From Hyphomicrobium sp. (GTDB lineage Bacteria > Pseudomonadota > Alphaproteobacteria > Rhizobiales > Hyphomicrobiaceae): a DNA stretch of 64,000 bases. The stretch is from positions 1 to 64,000 of the forward strand of contig JAIEMV010000007.1 of assembly GCA_019751875.1 (NCBI GenBank), in the 5' to 3' direction. Shown in pieces: positions 44,339 through 52,767 of the stretch (positions are counted from its first letter, which is position 1; the number at the start of each line of letters is the position of its first letter). Both the position numbers and the translations under genes were made by a program. Under the pieces are notes generated by a model, which saw only the letters and a program-made list of their open reading frames with translations, was not told the DNA's origin and searched no databases.

Positions 44339-45418
44339 TCAATTCCCTTCTAACAGGCTGTCGATGTCAAATGTGGAGCGCACGCCGACGTCGTCCCGAT
44401 GTGCCTTTATAAATTCGTCTGCGGCACGACGGCCCTCGTCTCGGAGCAGAGTGAGAAAGTCCCATTCAGCATTCAACTTCGACGACGCACCCAGTGTGCC
44501 GAGCAGGTCACTTCTGATGAGGTGCACGCGCATTTGCCCCCATTGCCTGCCCTCTCCGTCGGCCTGGTCCGCCACCCTCCGTAACAGTGCAATCATTTTG
44601 AGTTCTTTGAGAAGCGTCGCGTTGAACGAGACCTCATTCAGGCGATTGTTGATTTCCTGAGCGGTGACTGGAGCCTCGGCCCGGAAAATCGGATTGATCT
44701 GCACGAGAAGGGTGTCATGCGAGTCGCATTCACGGACGAGAGGCGCGATCGTCGGATTCCCGGAGTATCCGCCATCCCAATACGGCTCACCATCAATGTA
44801 GACAGCTTGAAACATTGTCGGCAGGCATGCCGAGGCGAGCAGGACGTCAGCGCTGATCTCCGGATTGCGGAAAACGCGGCCCCGGCCCGTCCGCACGTTG
44901 GTGCATGTAATGAAGAGCTTGATGCGTCCTGATGACAGGCGTTCAAAATCGACGAGGTCGGTCAAGATGTCCCGCAGAGGATTTGATCCACTTGCGCCGA
45001 ACGCGTAAGGCGAAACGAGCCGCGCGATCAGATCCGTAGCGATATAAGTCGGCGAATAGTCCAAGGACCACCGGCCCATTATTCGATCGACGGGGCTGCG
45101 CTGGAAAGGGCTGAAAGTTGCCGCGTCTGCGACCCGTCTCCAGAAGCTGTGAAGCGCATTGCGAGCACCCTCACGTCCACCGACCAATAGGCCAAATGCA
45201 AGCACGGCGGCATTCATTGCGCCCGCAGAGGTGCCGGAAATGGCCTCGAGAGAAAACCCTTCCTCTTCGAGCAAGCGATCGAGAACTCCCCACGTAAAGG
45301 CGCCATGCGATCCGCCTCCTTGAAGTGCGAGGTCGACCAGCAGCGGTTCCTTTGACGAGCGTTCCTTGCGCTCACTGGCGGCAAGCGGCCCTTTTGACGC
45401 CTCGACTTCAGCAGACAT
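44339..45418 (-). CDS. Patatin-like phospholipase (cytosolic)
   Basis: The 359-aa serine lipid acyl hydrolase has the oxyanion-hole loop ALQGGGSHGAFTWG (residues 31-44), the nucleophile elbow SGTSAGA (S64) and the dyad Asp in WDGGYSGNP near residue 215. There is no signal peptide. It is the first gene of the patatin - GntP - AI-2E - phosphoesterase operon; the gaps to its successors are 2-7 bp. A role in membrane-lipid or polyhydroxybutyrate-related turnover is plausible but not shown. Confidence 0.9.
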   Translation of the reverse strand: MSAEVEASKGPLAASERKERSSKEPLLVDLALQGGGSHGAFTWGVLDRLLEEEGFSLEAISGTSAGAMNAAVLAFGLLVGGREGARNALHSFWRRVADAATFSPFQRSPVDRIMGRWSLDYSPTYIATDLIARLVSPYAFGASGSNPLRDILTDLVDFERLSSGRIKLFITCTNVRTGRGRVFRNPEISADVLLASACLPTMFQAVYIDGEPYWDGGYSGNPTIAPLVRECDSHDTLLVQINPIFRAEAPVTAQEINNRLNEVSFNATLLKELKMIALLRRVADQADGEGRQWGQMRVHLIRSDLLGTLGASSKLNAEWDFLTLLRDEGRRAADEFIKAHRDDVGVRSTFDIDSLLEGN

Positions 45419-45577
45419 TCAAAACTCTCGCTCCAATAGTCGCAGGCCCAAACCTTTGATCACCAGTAGGTCTATTTTCCCCGGCGGACATTTCACACGC
45501 GGCTTGGGTTATCCGTTTTGAAATCCAAAGTCTGCTATCGCGGCCAATGCCATCATAGGGGCTCAAAAACACATGAG

Positions 45578-48500
45578 TCATTGAGCCGAGATTGCAGTAC
45601 GCGTTTTGGCATCTTCGCTGGCTGTCCCTGAGAACCACGTCACATACAGAACCGGCAGAAATACCAGTGTCAAAACCGTCGCGACTAGAAGCCCTCCCAT
45701 GACTGCAAAGGCCATTGGCCCCCAGAATACTGTCGGCGCAATCGGTGCCAGGCCCAAAACCGTTGAGAGGGTTGTCAGCATAAGAGGCCGGAAGCGGGAC
45801 AACGCGGCGTCAATAGCGGCCTGACGGACAGGCGCTCCGCGGCTTCGCTCATCTTCGATCTGCGAAATCAAAATGACCGCGTTCTTGGCAATCATGCCTA
45901 GCAAGGCAAGAACGCCGAGGACGGCAACAAAACCGAGCGGCTTCTGCACTAGGAACAGCGCGGCGACCACACCGATCAACCCGAGCGGCATCACTAGAGA
46001 GACCATCGCGAGGCTTGCAAAGCTCTGCAGTTGCAGCATCAGAAGCGTGAGCATCAGAAATATCATCAGAGGGACTACAGCTATGACGGACGCGCGGCTG
46101 TCAGCGCTTTCCTCCGCAACGCCACCAAGTTCAATGCGATAGCCCGTGGGCATTTGCGCGTTCAGTTCTGCAATTCCAGGAGTGAGGTCTGAAACAATGC
46201 CTTCGGCAAGCGCGCCTTCCGCCACGTCAGCTTGAACGGTGAGAGTGGGAATTCGGTCGCGTCGCCAGACCAGCGGCTGCTCTTGTTCCGTCTCGAAGGT
46301 AGCGAATTGGCTGAGTGGAACCGTCCGGCCATTCCTGAGAGGCACCTGAAGTGTCTGCAGGTTTTCCAGCGCAATCCGATCCTCTTGACGCGCCCGCGCA
46401 ACCACATCGACGAGGTAGATCCCATCACGCAACTGCGTAACGCGGGTCCCGCTGATCGCCGTGTTGAGGACGGACGCCAGCGCTTCGCTTGTGTAGCCGA
46501 TCCGACGCGCCTGATCCTGATCGATCTGGATCCGCACCCGCCGGGCGGGTTCGATCCAGTCGAAGCTGACGCGGCGGGCGTCTGGATGTCCGGCGATCAG
46601 ATCGGCGACACCTTTCGATAGGTCTCGCAGCCGGTCTACATCGGGACCAACAACTCTATACTGAACTGGCCAACCGACAGGCGGCCCAAGTTCCAGCGGG
46701 TAGACGCGCGTGACAACGTTTGGGAATTCCTCTGCGAGAAGCTTCTCAAGTTTAACCTGCAGACGCCGGCGTCCAGCAACGTCCTTCGCCACGATGACCT
46801 GCTGCGCGAGGAAGTCATTTGGTAGCTGCACATTGAGCGGCAAGTAGAAGCGAATAGCGCCACGACCAATGTATGTGCTCCAGCGGCTGACATCCGCATC
46901 GCTGGCAAGCACCTCGTCGAGCTTCTTTGCGACGTCTTCACTGGCCCGGATCGAAGAGTTCTGCTGTAGCGTGAGGTCAACGAGCAATTCCGTCCGATCC
47001 GAAGCAGGAAAGAACTGCTGAGGAACAAACCGCATCCCCCAGATTGCCAGGAGAAATAGGGCCACCGTACCGATGATGGTTATCCAACTATTGGCGAATG
47101 CCCAATCAAGAAGCTTGCGGTAGGTCCGCAAGATAGCGCCTGGCTGCTCGTCCTCGGTCTGCTTTGCTGGTGGTTTCAGAATTGCCGCGCCAACCACTGG
47201 TGCAAAAAGCACCGCAACCAGCCATGAAACCAGGAGAGCAATACCAACGACAGCAAAGATAGAGAACGTGTATTCGCCAGCCGAACTCTGCGCGAACCCG
47301 ATCGGCACGAATCCCGCAATTGTCACGAGCGTGCCGATCAGCATGGGCGCTGCCAAATTCGCGTAAGCGTAACTTGCGGCTGCCGCGGCAGTATCGCCCG
47401 ATGCCAGCCGGCGCAGCATCGCGTCCACGGTGGTCATTGCGTCGTCGACGAGAAGGCACAAAGCGATAATCAACGCGCCGAGAGAAATCCGGTGCAAATC
47501 AATGTTCAGAACGTCCATGATGATCATGACAATGGCGAGTGTCAGAGGGATCGACACGGCGACCACTGCGCCCGGCCGCGCACCCAGCATGAGAATGCTG
47601 ATCCCCAAGATAATCGCTATCGCTTGCCAAAGCGACGCCGTGAACTCACCAATTGCTTCATCGACCGTCACGCCCTGATCGGAGACCAGGACTGGCTCTA
47701 TGCCCACCGGCAAATCTGCTGTTAGGGCCGTCATCATGCTCTTCACATTCTTGCCCAACGCAAGAATGTCGCCCGCGTCTTGCATCGCGATTGCAAGGCC
47801 AATAGCTGGCTTGCCGTTGACGTGAAATATCGGACTCGGCGGATCGGAGTAGCCGCGGATTACTTCAGCGATGTCGCCGAGCCTGACCACGCGATCGCCG
47901 ATGTTCACGCTCACTTCCAGGATATCGGCTTCGGACTGATAGGATCCCGACACCTGGATCGATACGTTTTCGGAGCCGGTTCGAATGACGCCAGATGGCC
48001 GCACCACGTTTTGAGCGGCGATGGCCGCAAATAGTGATGGATAATCGATCCCGAGTGCTGCAACGCGATCGTGGCGGAATTCTATCGTGACTTCTTCATC
48101 CTGGGCGCCGATGAGTTCGATCTTCGAAACGTCGGGAACGGTCAGAAGCTTGGACCGGATGTCCTCGACGTAGTCGCGCAGTTCACGATGTGTGAACCCA
48201 TCTGCTGTGAACCCATAAATAAAACCAAAGGTGTCGCCAAAGTCGTCATTGAAAAAGGGCCCCAATACTCCCTGCGGAAGTGTGTGCCTAATGTCTCCGA
48301 CCTTATTGCGGACTTCCTGCCAAATCGCAGGAATTTCATTCGATGTCACACCGCCGATGAGATCGATGAAGATTGTCGTGTCGCCTCCGCGTGTCGAACT
48401 TCGAACCACGTCAACTTTGCTGACTTCCTGAAGCTTGCGTTCAATGCGCTCGGTAACCTGATCAAGCATGTCCGGTAGAGTTGCACCGGGCCAAATCGCC

Positions 48501-48652
48501 CGAACGAGCATCGTGCGGATCGTAAAAACGGGATCTTCCGCACGTCCGAGTTTGATAAAGCTGGCGATGCCGCCGATCAGCGAGACCAGCATGAAATATA
48601 TGATCAATGATCGCCGAGACGTGGCCCATGCTGAAAGGTTCGGACCTATCAT
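45578..48652 (-). CDS. Efflux RND transporter permease subunit (second system)
   Basis: The 1024-aa RND pump has 12 helices, two large periplasmic loops and a TM4 motif LCLLVDDAMTTVDAMLRRL with the Asp-Asp proton relay intact, unlike the first pump. Typical loop motifs include AEDPVFTIRTMLVRAIWPGA near the N-terminus and FVPQQFFPASDRTELLVDL in the second half. It overlaps the adaptor stop by 4 bp. No outer-membrane factor or regulator is adjacent. Confidence 0.93.
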   Translation of the reverse strand: MIGPNLSAWATSRRSLIIYFMLVSLIGGIASFIKLGRAEDPVFTIRTMLVRAIWPGATLPDMLDQVTERIERKLQEVSKVDVVRSSTRGGDTTIFIDLIGGVTSNEIPAIWQEVRNKVGDIRHTLPQGVLGPFFNDDFGDTFGFIYGFTADGFTHRELRDYVEDIRSKLLTVPDVSKIELIGAQDEEVTIEFRHDRVAALGIDYPSLFAAIAAQNVVRPSGVIRTGSENVSIQVSGSYQSEADILEVSVNIGDRVVRLGDIAEVIRGYSDPPSPIFHVNGKPAIGLAIAMQDAGDILALGKNVKSMMTALTADLPVGIEPVLVSDQGVTVDEAIGEFTASLWQAIAIILGISILMLGARPGAVVAVSIPLTLAIVMIIMDVLNIDLHRISLGALIIALCLLVDDAMTTVDAMLRRLASGDTAAAAASYAYANLAAPMLIGTLVTIAGFVPIGFAQSSAGEYTFSIFAVVGIALLVSWLVAVLFAPVVGAAILKPPAKQTEDEQPGAILRTYRKLLDWAFANSWITIIGTVALFLLAIWGMRFVPQQFFPASDRTELLVDLTLQQNSSIRASEDVAKKLDEVLASDADVSRWSTYIGRGAIRFYLPLNVQLPNDFLAQQVIVAKDVAGRRRLQVKLEKLLAEEFPNVVTRVYPLELGPPVGWPVQYRVVGPDVDRLRDLSKGVADLIAGHPDARRVSFDWIEPARRVRIQIDQDQARRIGYTSEALASVLNTAISGTRVTQLRDGIYLVDVVARARQEDRIALENLQTLQVPLRNGRTVPLSQFATFETEQEQPLVWRRDRIPTLTVQADVAEGALAEGIVSDLTPGIAELNAQMPTGYRIELGGVAEESADSRASVIAVVPLMIFLMLTLLMLQLQSFASLAMVSLVMPLGLIGVVAALFLVQKPLGFVAVLGVLALLGMIAKNAVILISQIEDERSRGAPVRQAAIDAALSRFRPLMLTTLSTVLGLAPIAPTVFWGPMAFAVMGGLLVATVLTLVFLPVLYVTWFSGTASEDAKTRTAISAQ

Positions 48653-49785
48653 GAGGGCTGCCCGAGAAGCCGGACACGCTGGCCGGGTCGCAAGCTTTGA
48701 ATGCCAGCCGTGACCACGACGTCTCCTGGCGCAATACCTCCTGAAACGATGACCTCGCTTGCCCTGAAGGCTGCCACCTCAACAGGCTTTGACGAGACCG
48801 TCTCGGAGGCGGTGTCCACGACCCATACAGACGGCATTCCGTTTGCTCGTGACAGCGCGCTAGCGGGAATTGCCACGCCCGCTTGTTCCTCAAGCGTCGC
48901 TCGACCTACGATCGATGATCCCAATCGCATCTCGGAGGGCGGATCTGTCAGACCGACTCGGACTCTGAACGTCCCCGTCTGAGGATCAGCTTGCGGCGAG
49001 ACCTCTCGCACACGACCAGATGCCACAACGGTTGGGTCAATGGACAGTGCCACACTGATATCGGCATCGCTGGCTACGCGCGCCATCAGACTGGGAGGCG
49101 CATCAAACACGGCGTCGCGACCGTCCTTGCGGGCAATTCTCACTATCATTTGCCCCGCTTGAACGACTTCTCCGCTGTTGACCCCGCGCAGGGTGACCTC
49201 ACCGGACGCATCGGCATATAGGTTCGTATCGTTGAGACGGGTTTTCGCGGTGGCGAGTTGTGCCCTGGCAACGTCGGCCTGTCCGCGCAAGGTATTCAAT
49301 GTCTGGACAGCGGCGTCATAGCGCTGACGGGTGGTGTGTCCGCGGCTCAATAGCTGCCGTTGCCGATCATAATTCTGTTCTGCCTCGATAAACTTTCCCT
49401 CGGCAGCTGACAGGTTGGCTGCTGCTGCTCGAACGGCGTTTTCTTCATCCTGTGAATCGAGCTGTGCGATAAGTTTTCCCGCTTCGACCCTGTCGCCGAC
49501 ATTGACGAAGCGATTGACCATTCGACCTCCAATGCGGAATGCCAAGTCGACTTCCGTTTTTGCCTCGACAACGCCCGATAGAGAGACGGTTTCACCGCCT
49601 TGCTGCTCTGCAACCGTGATGACGCGGACCGGCCGAACGGGATTTTCGGCCTGCTCGTCCTTGCGATCACATGCAGCAGTGAGAAACCCAAATCCCGCTA
49701 TCGCAAATAGAGCACCAATTCTCCAGAACTGTCGACTGGCGGCCGTACCAGTGGTCGCGCTTCTTCTTACGCCAAACAAATACAC
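48649..49785 (-). CDS. Efflux RND periplasmic adaptor, probable lipoprotein (second system)
   Basis: GTG 49785, preceded by a G-rich ribosome site, starts a 378-aa adaptor. A lipobox LTAAC (Cys about residue 39) suggests lipid anchoring after signal cleavage. The lipoyl halves VDLAFRIGGRMVNRFVNVGD and LYADASGEVTLRGVNSGEVV flank an about 70-residue helical hairpin. It is the first gene of the second RND operon. Confidence 0.9.
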   Translation of the reverse strand: MYLFGVRRSATTGTAASRQFWRIGALFAIAGFGFLTAACDRKDEQAENPVRPVRVITVAEQQGGETVSLSGVVEAKTEVDLAFRIGGRMVNRFVNVGDRVEAGKLIAQLDSQDEENAVRAAAANLSAAEGKFIEAEQNYDRQRQLLSRGHTTRQRYDAAVQTLNTLRGQADVARAQLATAKTRLNDTNLYADASGEVTLRGVNSGEVVQAGQMIVRIARKDGRDAVFDAPPSLMARVASDADISVALSIDPTVVASGRVREVSPQADPQTGTFRVRVGLTDPPSEMRLGSSIVGRATLEEQAGVAIPASALSRANGMPSVWVVDTASETVSSKPVEVAAFRASEVIVSGGIAPGDVVVTAGIQSLRPGQRVRLLGQPS

Positions 49786-49871
49786 GGCACCCCCCTATGC
49801 ACTTGAGCTAGAATAAAAAAATAGATCTTTATCAGGCTATCATACAATCCCGCGCGTCAGCAACGGCCCTA

Positions 49872-49892
49872 CTGGTCGCGGATCGTGACCAG
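49872..49892. promoter_or_regulatory. Dyad upstream of the second RND operon, candidate repressor operator
   Basis: CTGGTCgCGgatCGtGACCAG is a 21-bp imperfect palindrome with perfect 6-bp arms (49872-49877 / 49887-49892) and inner CG/CG symmetry. It lies about 90-105 bp upstream of the adaptor start codon, a typical place for a TetR- or MarR-type operator of an efflux operon. No cognate regulator gene is nearby. Confidence 0.4.
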
Positions 49893-50156
49893 CGGCGGGT
49901 ATCACCGGGGAAAGCGTTTTAAGGACATCGAAGGGGAGTGCTGCAAGCAGGACAACAAGGAGTAGTGATTATTGAAACCGCTCAGATCATCCGAAGACCT
50001 CGCAGTGAGGACTCACACCGTTAGCTCTTGATCTGGTCTCTCACGTGCGCTCTCGCTCTTTTTGTATTGTTCAATCGAGCGACGCCATGTCTCGTCTTGC
50101 TTCAGTTCAACACTGTCGAAAGCATGCGCTTGCCTTAATCTGCCCGCACAGAATTA

Positions 50157-50185
50157 CCCCTCCCCAAACAGAGTTTGGGGAGGGG
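50157..50185 (-). terminator. 13-bp perfect hairpin downstream of the 97-aa secreted protein
   Basis: CCCCTCCCCAAAC (50157-50169) and GTTTGGGGAGGGG (50173-50185) form a perfect 13-bp stem with a 3-nt loop. It starts about 40 bp after the stop codon of the minus-strand gene. The minus-strand tail is TAATTCTG, a poor T-tract, so the element may act as an mRNA stabiliser or a bidirectional block rather than a classical terminator. Confidence 0.55.
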
Positions 50186-50224
50186 CTCAGCGAGGAGCAG
50201 TTGTGATGCCCGCGCCGCGGCTTG

Positions 50225-50518
50225 CTATTCGGCTGGCGGCGTGGCCGCTGGAGCATTCATCTGGGGAGTTGCTCCGCTCATTCCCTTTGTGGCTGGGAGC
50301 TTGCCTTCGTCTCCCATCCTCTTGGTCGTACCAACGTCAACAGGATCCGTGGCGCCCATATCAGGTGTGGCTCCACTGACTGCCCCGGTTGCGGGAAGTT
50401 TGCCCTCATCCCCCATCGTCTTTGGCGGAGCGATCGGAGTCCGGTCGTCGCCATATGCTGGCGCGATCGCAGCAGCTACGAGAAGTCCTGCGGCAGCAGC
50501 TGAAAGTAGACGCTTCAT
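50225..50518 (-). CDS. Secreted 97-aa protein with internal duplication
   Basis: After a signal peptide (RLLSAAAAGLLVAAAIAPAYG), the mature protein contains two nearly identical 20-residue units: MGDEGKLPATGAVSGATPDM (35-54) and MGDEGKLPATKGMSGATPQM (68-87). The rest is Pro/Ala/Thr-rich and probably disordered. I recognise no family. It ends a run of five small exported proteins on the minus strand and is followed by a strong hairpin. Confidence 0.7.
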   Translation of the reverse strand: MKRLLSAAAAGLLVAAAIAPAYGDDRTPIAPPKTMGDEGKLPATGAVSGATPDMGATDPVDVGTTKRMGDEGKLPATKGMSGATPQMNAPAATPPAE

Positions 50519-50990
50519 TGCAATCCTCCCAATGTTTTTGAACGATGCTCAAGTTTTTATGCGGCATTGACCGCGAGTGAATAATTTCCGCGGCAAAATC
50601 AGCCTAACTACGTTTTTTATCGAATTTCAATTATTTCCAGCAGTCGGACTGCCGAGGGAAAAAAGAGCGTTTCGTGCGTAATTGTGATTGCACTGTCAAA
50701 ATTTCGACACCTCGCGCACTCAGCCACCGAAAAGGTACTTCGCGGTGGCAAGGTGGAGCGGTGCTGAGCAGATTAATGATCGGCAGCAGCGTGACTGGCA
50801 CGATAAACAACGCTATCAGGAATGGCAGGATCCAACATTCAAAGTCATCACGACGCCAACCTTTCCCGTCGCAGAAAGAATGCCTTCGCGACCGAGTTTA
50901 GGTTCGCAAGATTGGCTGGGTGTGTGCGTGAGATCCGTTGCAGAAGTTCAACACGGCCCGCTGTGGGCATCATTTGCCCCGGGCGCGTCG
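50519..50990. other. Intergenic region with a possible gene remnant
   Basis: This 472-bp stretch has no gene I can support. A + strand frame around 50770-50870 reads QRDWHDKQRYQEWQD, a low-complexity basic composition seen in some exported proteins, but it has no signal peptide or start site. It could be a decayed gene. Confidence 0.35.
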
Positions 50991-51227
50991 TCAATCCGAT
51001 CTTCCTCGGCGACTTATAGCAGCGACCAGCATTCCCGCCGTTGCGCCCGTGAGTACGCCTCGTCCTGGGCCATCAACAAGAACGGCTATGCCAGCCCCGA
51101 TCAGCGCACCTTGCGCCAACTCCTTGACGTTCCGGGCCTCGGCAGTTGATGCAGTGGTTGCCATCAAGGCTGCTGCAACAACGTGCAGACACGACCGCAC
51201 ATGCAAATTCCAACAGCGTTCGTTCAT
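50991..51227 (-). CDS. Small glycine-zipper exported protein (copy B)
   Basis: The 78-aa product has a signal-like N-terminus (VVAAALMATTASTAEA) and a hydrophobic Gly/Ala repeat region ALIGAGIAVLVDGPGRGVLT followed by GATAGMLVAAIS. Gly at regular 4-residue spacing suggests a membrane-inserting glycine zipper. It is clearly similar to the protein at 51737-51961 (shared IGAG...LVDG...TGA.AG.L..A.SR), so the two are paralogues. The function is unknown. Confidence 0.55.
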   Translation of the reverse strand: MNERCWNLHVRSCLHVVAAALMATTASTAEARNVKELAQGALIGAGIAVLVDGPGRGVLTGATAGMLVAAISRRGRSD

Positions 51228-51302
51228 TCAATCGCCTTTGGTGTGGCAGCTCGTTCGAGCCGGAACCCAGCAGGATAAAGCGCGTGCAAATGGGAGTACG
51301 CG

Positions 51303-51677
51303 TCACTTTGCGGACAATGTATCTGCGACAGCTTCGTCGATAACGCCCGCTAGCAGCGCGTTCTTATCATCCTTGCAGCCATCAGCCAGTTCCGCGATGA
51401 ACTTGTCTCGCAGCTTGGCTTTGTCGGCATCCGAACTCGCGTACTTCGAGATATCTATCTCGCGATTATAGAGAGACACAGCCACCATCGCGCGCACAAC
51501 CTTATCGACGTAGGCACTGTCACCGTTGCTCTCGTCTACAACGCTCTGGCACGTGTGGTACATCAGCGGCAAGGCGTCATCGATGTATTTCTCAGCTTCG
51601 GCATCCGCGCGAACTGAAGCGGAAAAACAAACTGATATGAGCGCGAGAGCGAGAGAGGAGGACAAAGAACGATTCAT
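51303..51677 (-). CDS. Small exported protein with two cysteines
   Basis: The 124-aa protein has a signal peptide (SLALALISVCFSASVRA). The mature domain is helical and acidic, with a Cys in YHTCQSVVDE and one in LADGCKDDKN that may form a disulfide. The family was not recognised. It sits between the two glycine-zipper genes. Confidence 0.65.
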   Translation of the reverse strand: MNRSLSSSLALALISVCFSASVRADAEAEKYIDDALPLMYHTCQSVVDESNGDSAYVDKVVRAMVAVSLYNREIDISKYASSDADKAKLRDKFIAELADGCKDDKNALLAGVIDEAVADTLSAK

Positions 51678-51736
51678 GAGGCAGCCTCGAATGCTTTATT
51701 TATGTCTGACTACGTGATCACAAGGCGGGGCCGCTT

Positions 51737-51961
51737 TCAGCGCGAAACAGCACCAATAAGGGCACCTGCCGCTGCTCCCGTTCGGGCCCCGCTGCCGCCG
51801 TCGACCAACGCTCCGACGCCAGCACCGATGGTGCCTCCTACGACCGCCCTTCGCGCGCGGTTTGCTTCCGCCGTCGAGGCAAGGAGCGCGAACGCAATCG
51901 TTGCGGCAAGAGCAGAGGCCATTACCGTTCGAACCGTTGCTGGCTTCGATTGGATCTTCAT
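51737..51961 (-). CDS. Small glycine-zipper exported protein (copy A)
   Basis: ATG 51961, with AGG at 6-nt spacing, gives 74 aa. A signal peptide (MASALAATIAFALLASTAEA) precedes VVGGTIGAGVGALVDGGSGA and RTGAAAGALIGAVS, a glycine-zipper stretch like those of surface antigen/YMGG-type proteins. The frame is open upstream, but the conserved part begins here. It is a paralogue of the 50991-51227 product. Confidence 0.65.
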   Translation of the reverse strand: MKIQSKPATVRTVMASALAATIAFALLASTAEANRARRAVVGGTIGAGVGALVDGGSGARTGAAAGALIGAVSR

Positions 51962-52007
51962 TTTCCACCTACCCATTTCAATAACTGTTTGGAGCTTGTC
52001 TCGAGTG

Positions 52008-52490
52008 TCAACGGCTAAGCGTGAGGCCCTTGACCCCGACAGCAACGTTCACACCTGTCTGGACTTGAACGCTCAGCGGCTGAAGAACGATCGAATTGTT
52101 TGAGCCGCCAATGAGTGCATTAGCGCCCACGCCAACACCTACGGCTGCATTGGCTGCGACCCCCGCATAACGTCCTGCCAATGCACCCGTATCTGGATTG
52201 TCGGTTGATGAAAGGACGGTCCAAACCATCGTGTTCCGGCCCTTGACGCCGAGGTCGAGGCCAATTCGCGTGATCCGCGCAGTATAGGGGACCGCTGCGC
52301 CGCCGCGGACCCTCTGAAATTCGCATGACATGCGTTGGCTTGATCCGAGTATGAGGCCCACGCTGCCATTACCCCGGCACGTCAGAGTGCCTGCCACAAG
52401 CCGCGCATCTTGGGCTAACACATTGTCTGTAAGGGGAAAAAGAAGATAAAAACCGCAAACCAGCGCAATAATTCTGTTTCTAGTCAACAT
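52008..52490 (-). CDS. DUF992 family exported protein
   Basis: The 160-aa protein has a signal peptide (IIALVCGFYLLFPLTDNVLA) and the full DUF992 pattern: AGTLTCRGNGSVGLILGSSQ, a second Cys in RMSCEFQ, GLDLGVKGRNTMVWTVLS, GALAGRYAGVAANAAVGVGV and GANALIGGSNNSIVLQPLSV. DUF992 proteins are common periplasmic proteins of alphaproteobacteria with unknown function. It heads the run of small exported proteins. Confidence 0.88.
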   Translation of the reverse strand: MLTRNRIIALVCGFYLLFPLTDNVLAQDARLVAGTLTCRGNGSVGLILGSSQRMSCEFQRVRGGAAVPYTARITRIGLDLGVKGRNTMVWTVLSSTDNPDTGALAGRYAGVAANAAVGVGVGANALIGGSNNSIVLQPLSVQVQTGVNVAVGVKGLTLSR

Positions 52491-52767
52491 TCGTCACGCC
52501 CACCCACTCAACGTTTAATTTTTGCGCCGCCACTCCGGTTTGACGGTCGCGTTATGCTTAGCTCCAATGATCCGGCTGTGCCAACAACAAAGTTCGCCGG
52601 CCTGATAGCGGAAATGAATGACTGCGTTTCATTTTGTGAATGCTGCCTTGCACTTGCCAAGTAGTCCCGTCGCAGGCCACTTAGTCGAGGAGAAGCAATT
52701 GCGGATCGCGCAAATAGCGCGTGTCATACAAGCGCAATTACGTACCTGACGCGGGGGCGGGCAGCGG

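Larger units (their letters stand above)
49786..50224. other. Intergenic region upstream of the second RND operon
   Basis: There is no gene in this 439-bp stretch. It contains an AT-rich tract next to the adaptor start (promoter likely for the minus-strand operon), a dyad at 49872-49892 and a strong hairpin at 50157-50185, both listed separately. Confidence 0.5.

Noticed and set aside
50688-51149. A + strand frame with QRDWHDKQRYQEWQD
   Set aside because: No signal peptide or ribosome site, and the right half runs antisense to the glycine-zipper gene; reported only as a possible remnant.
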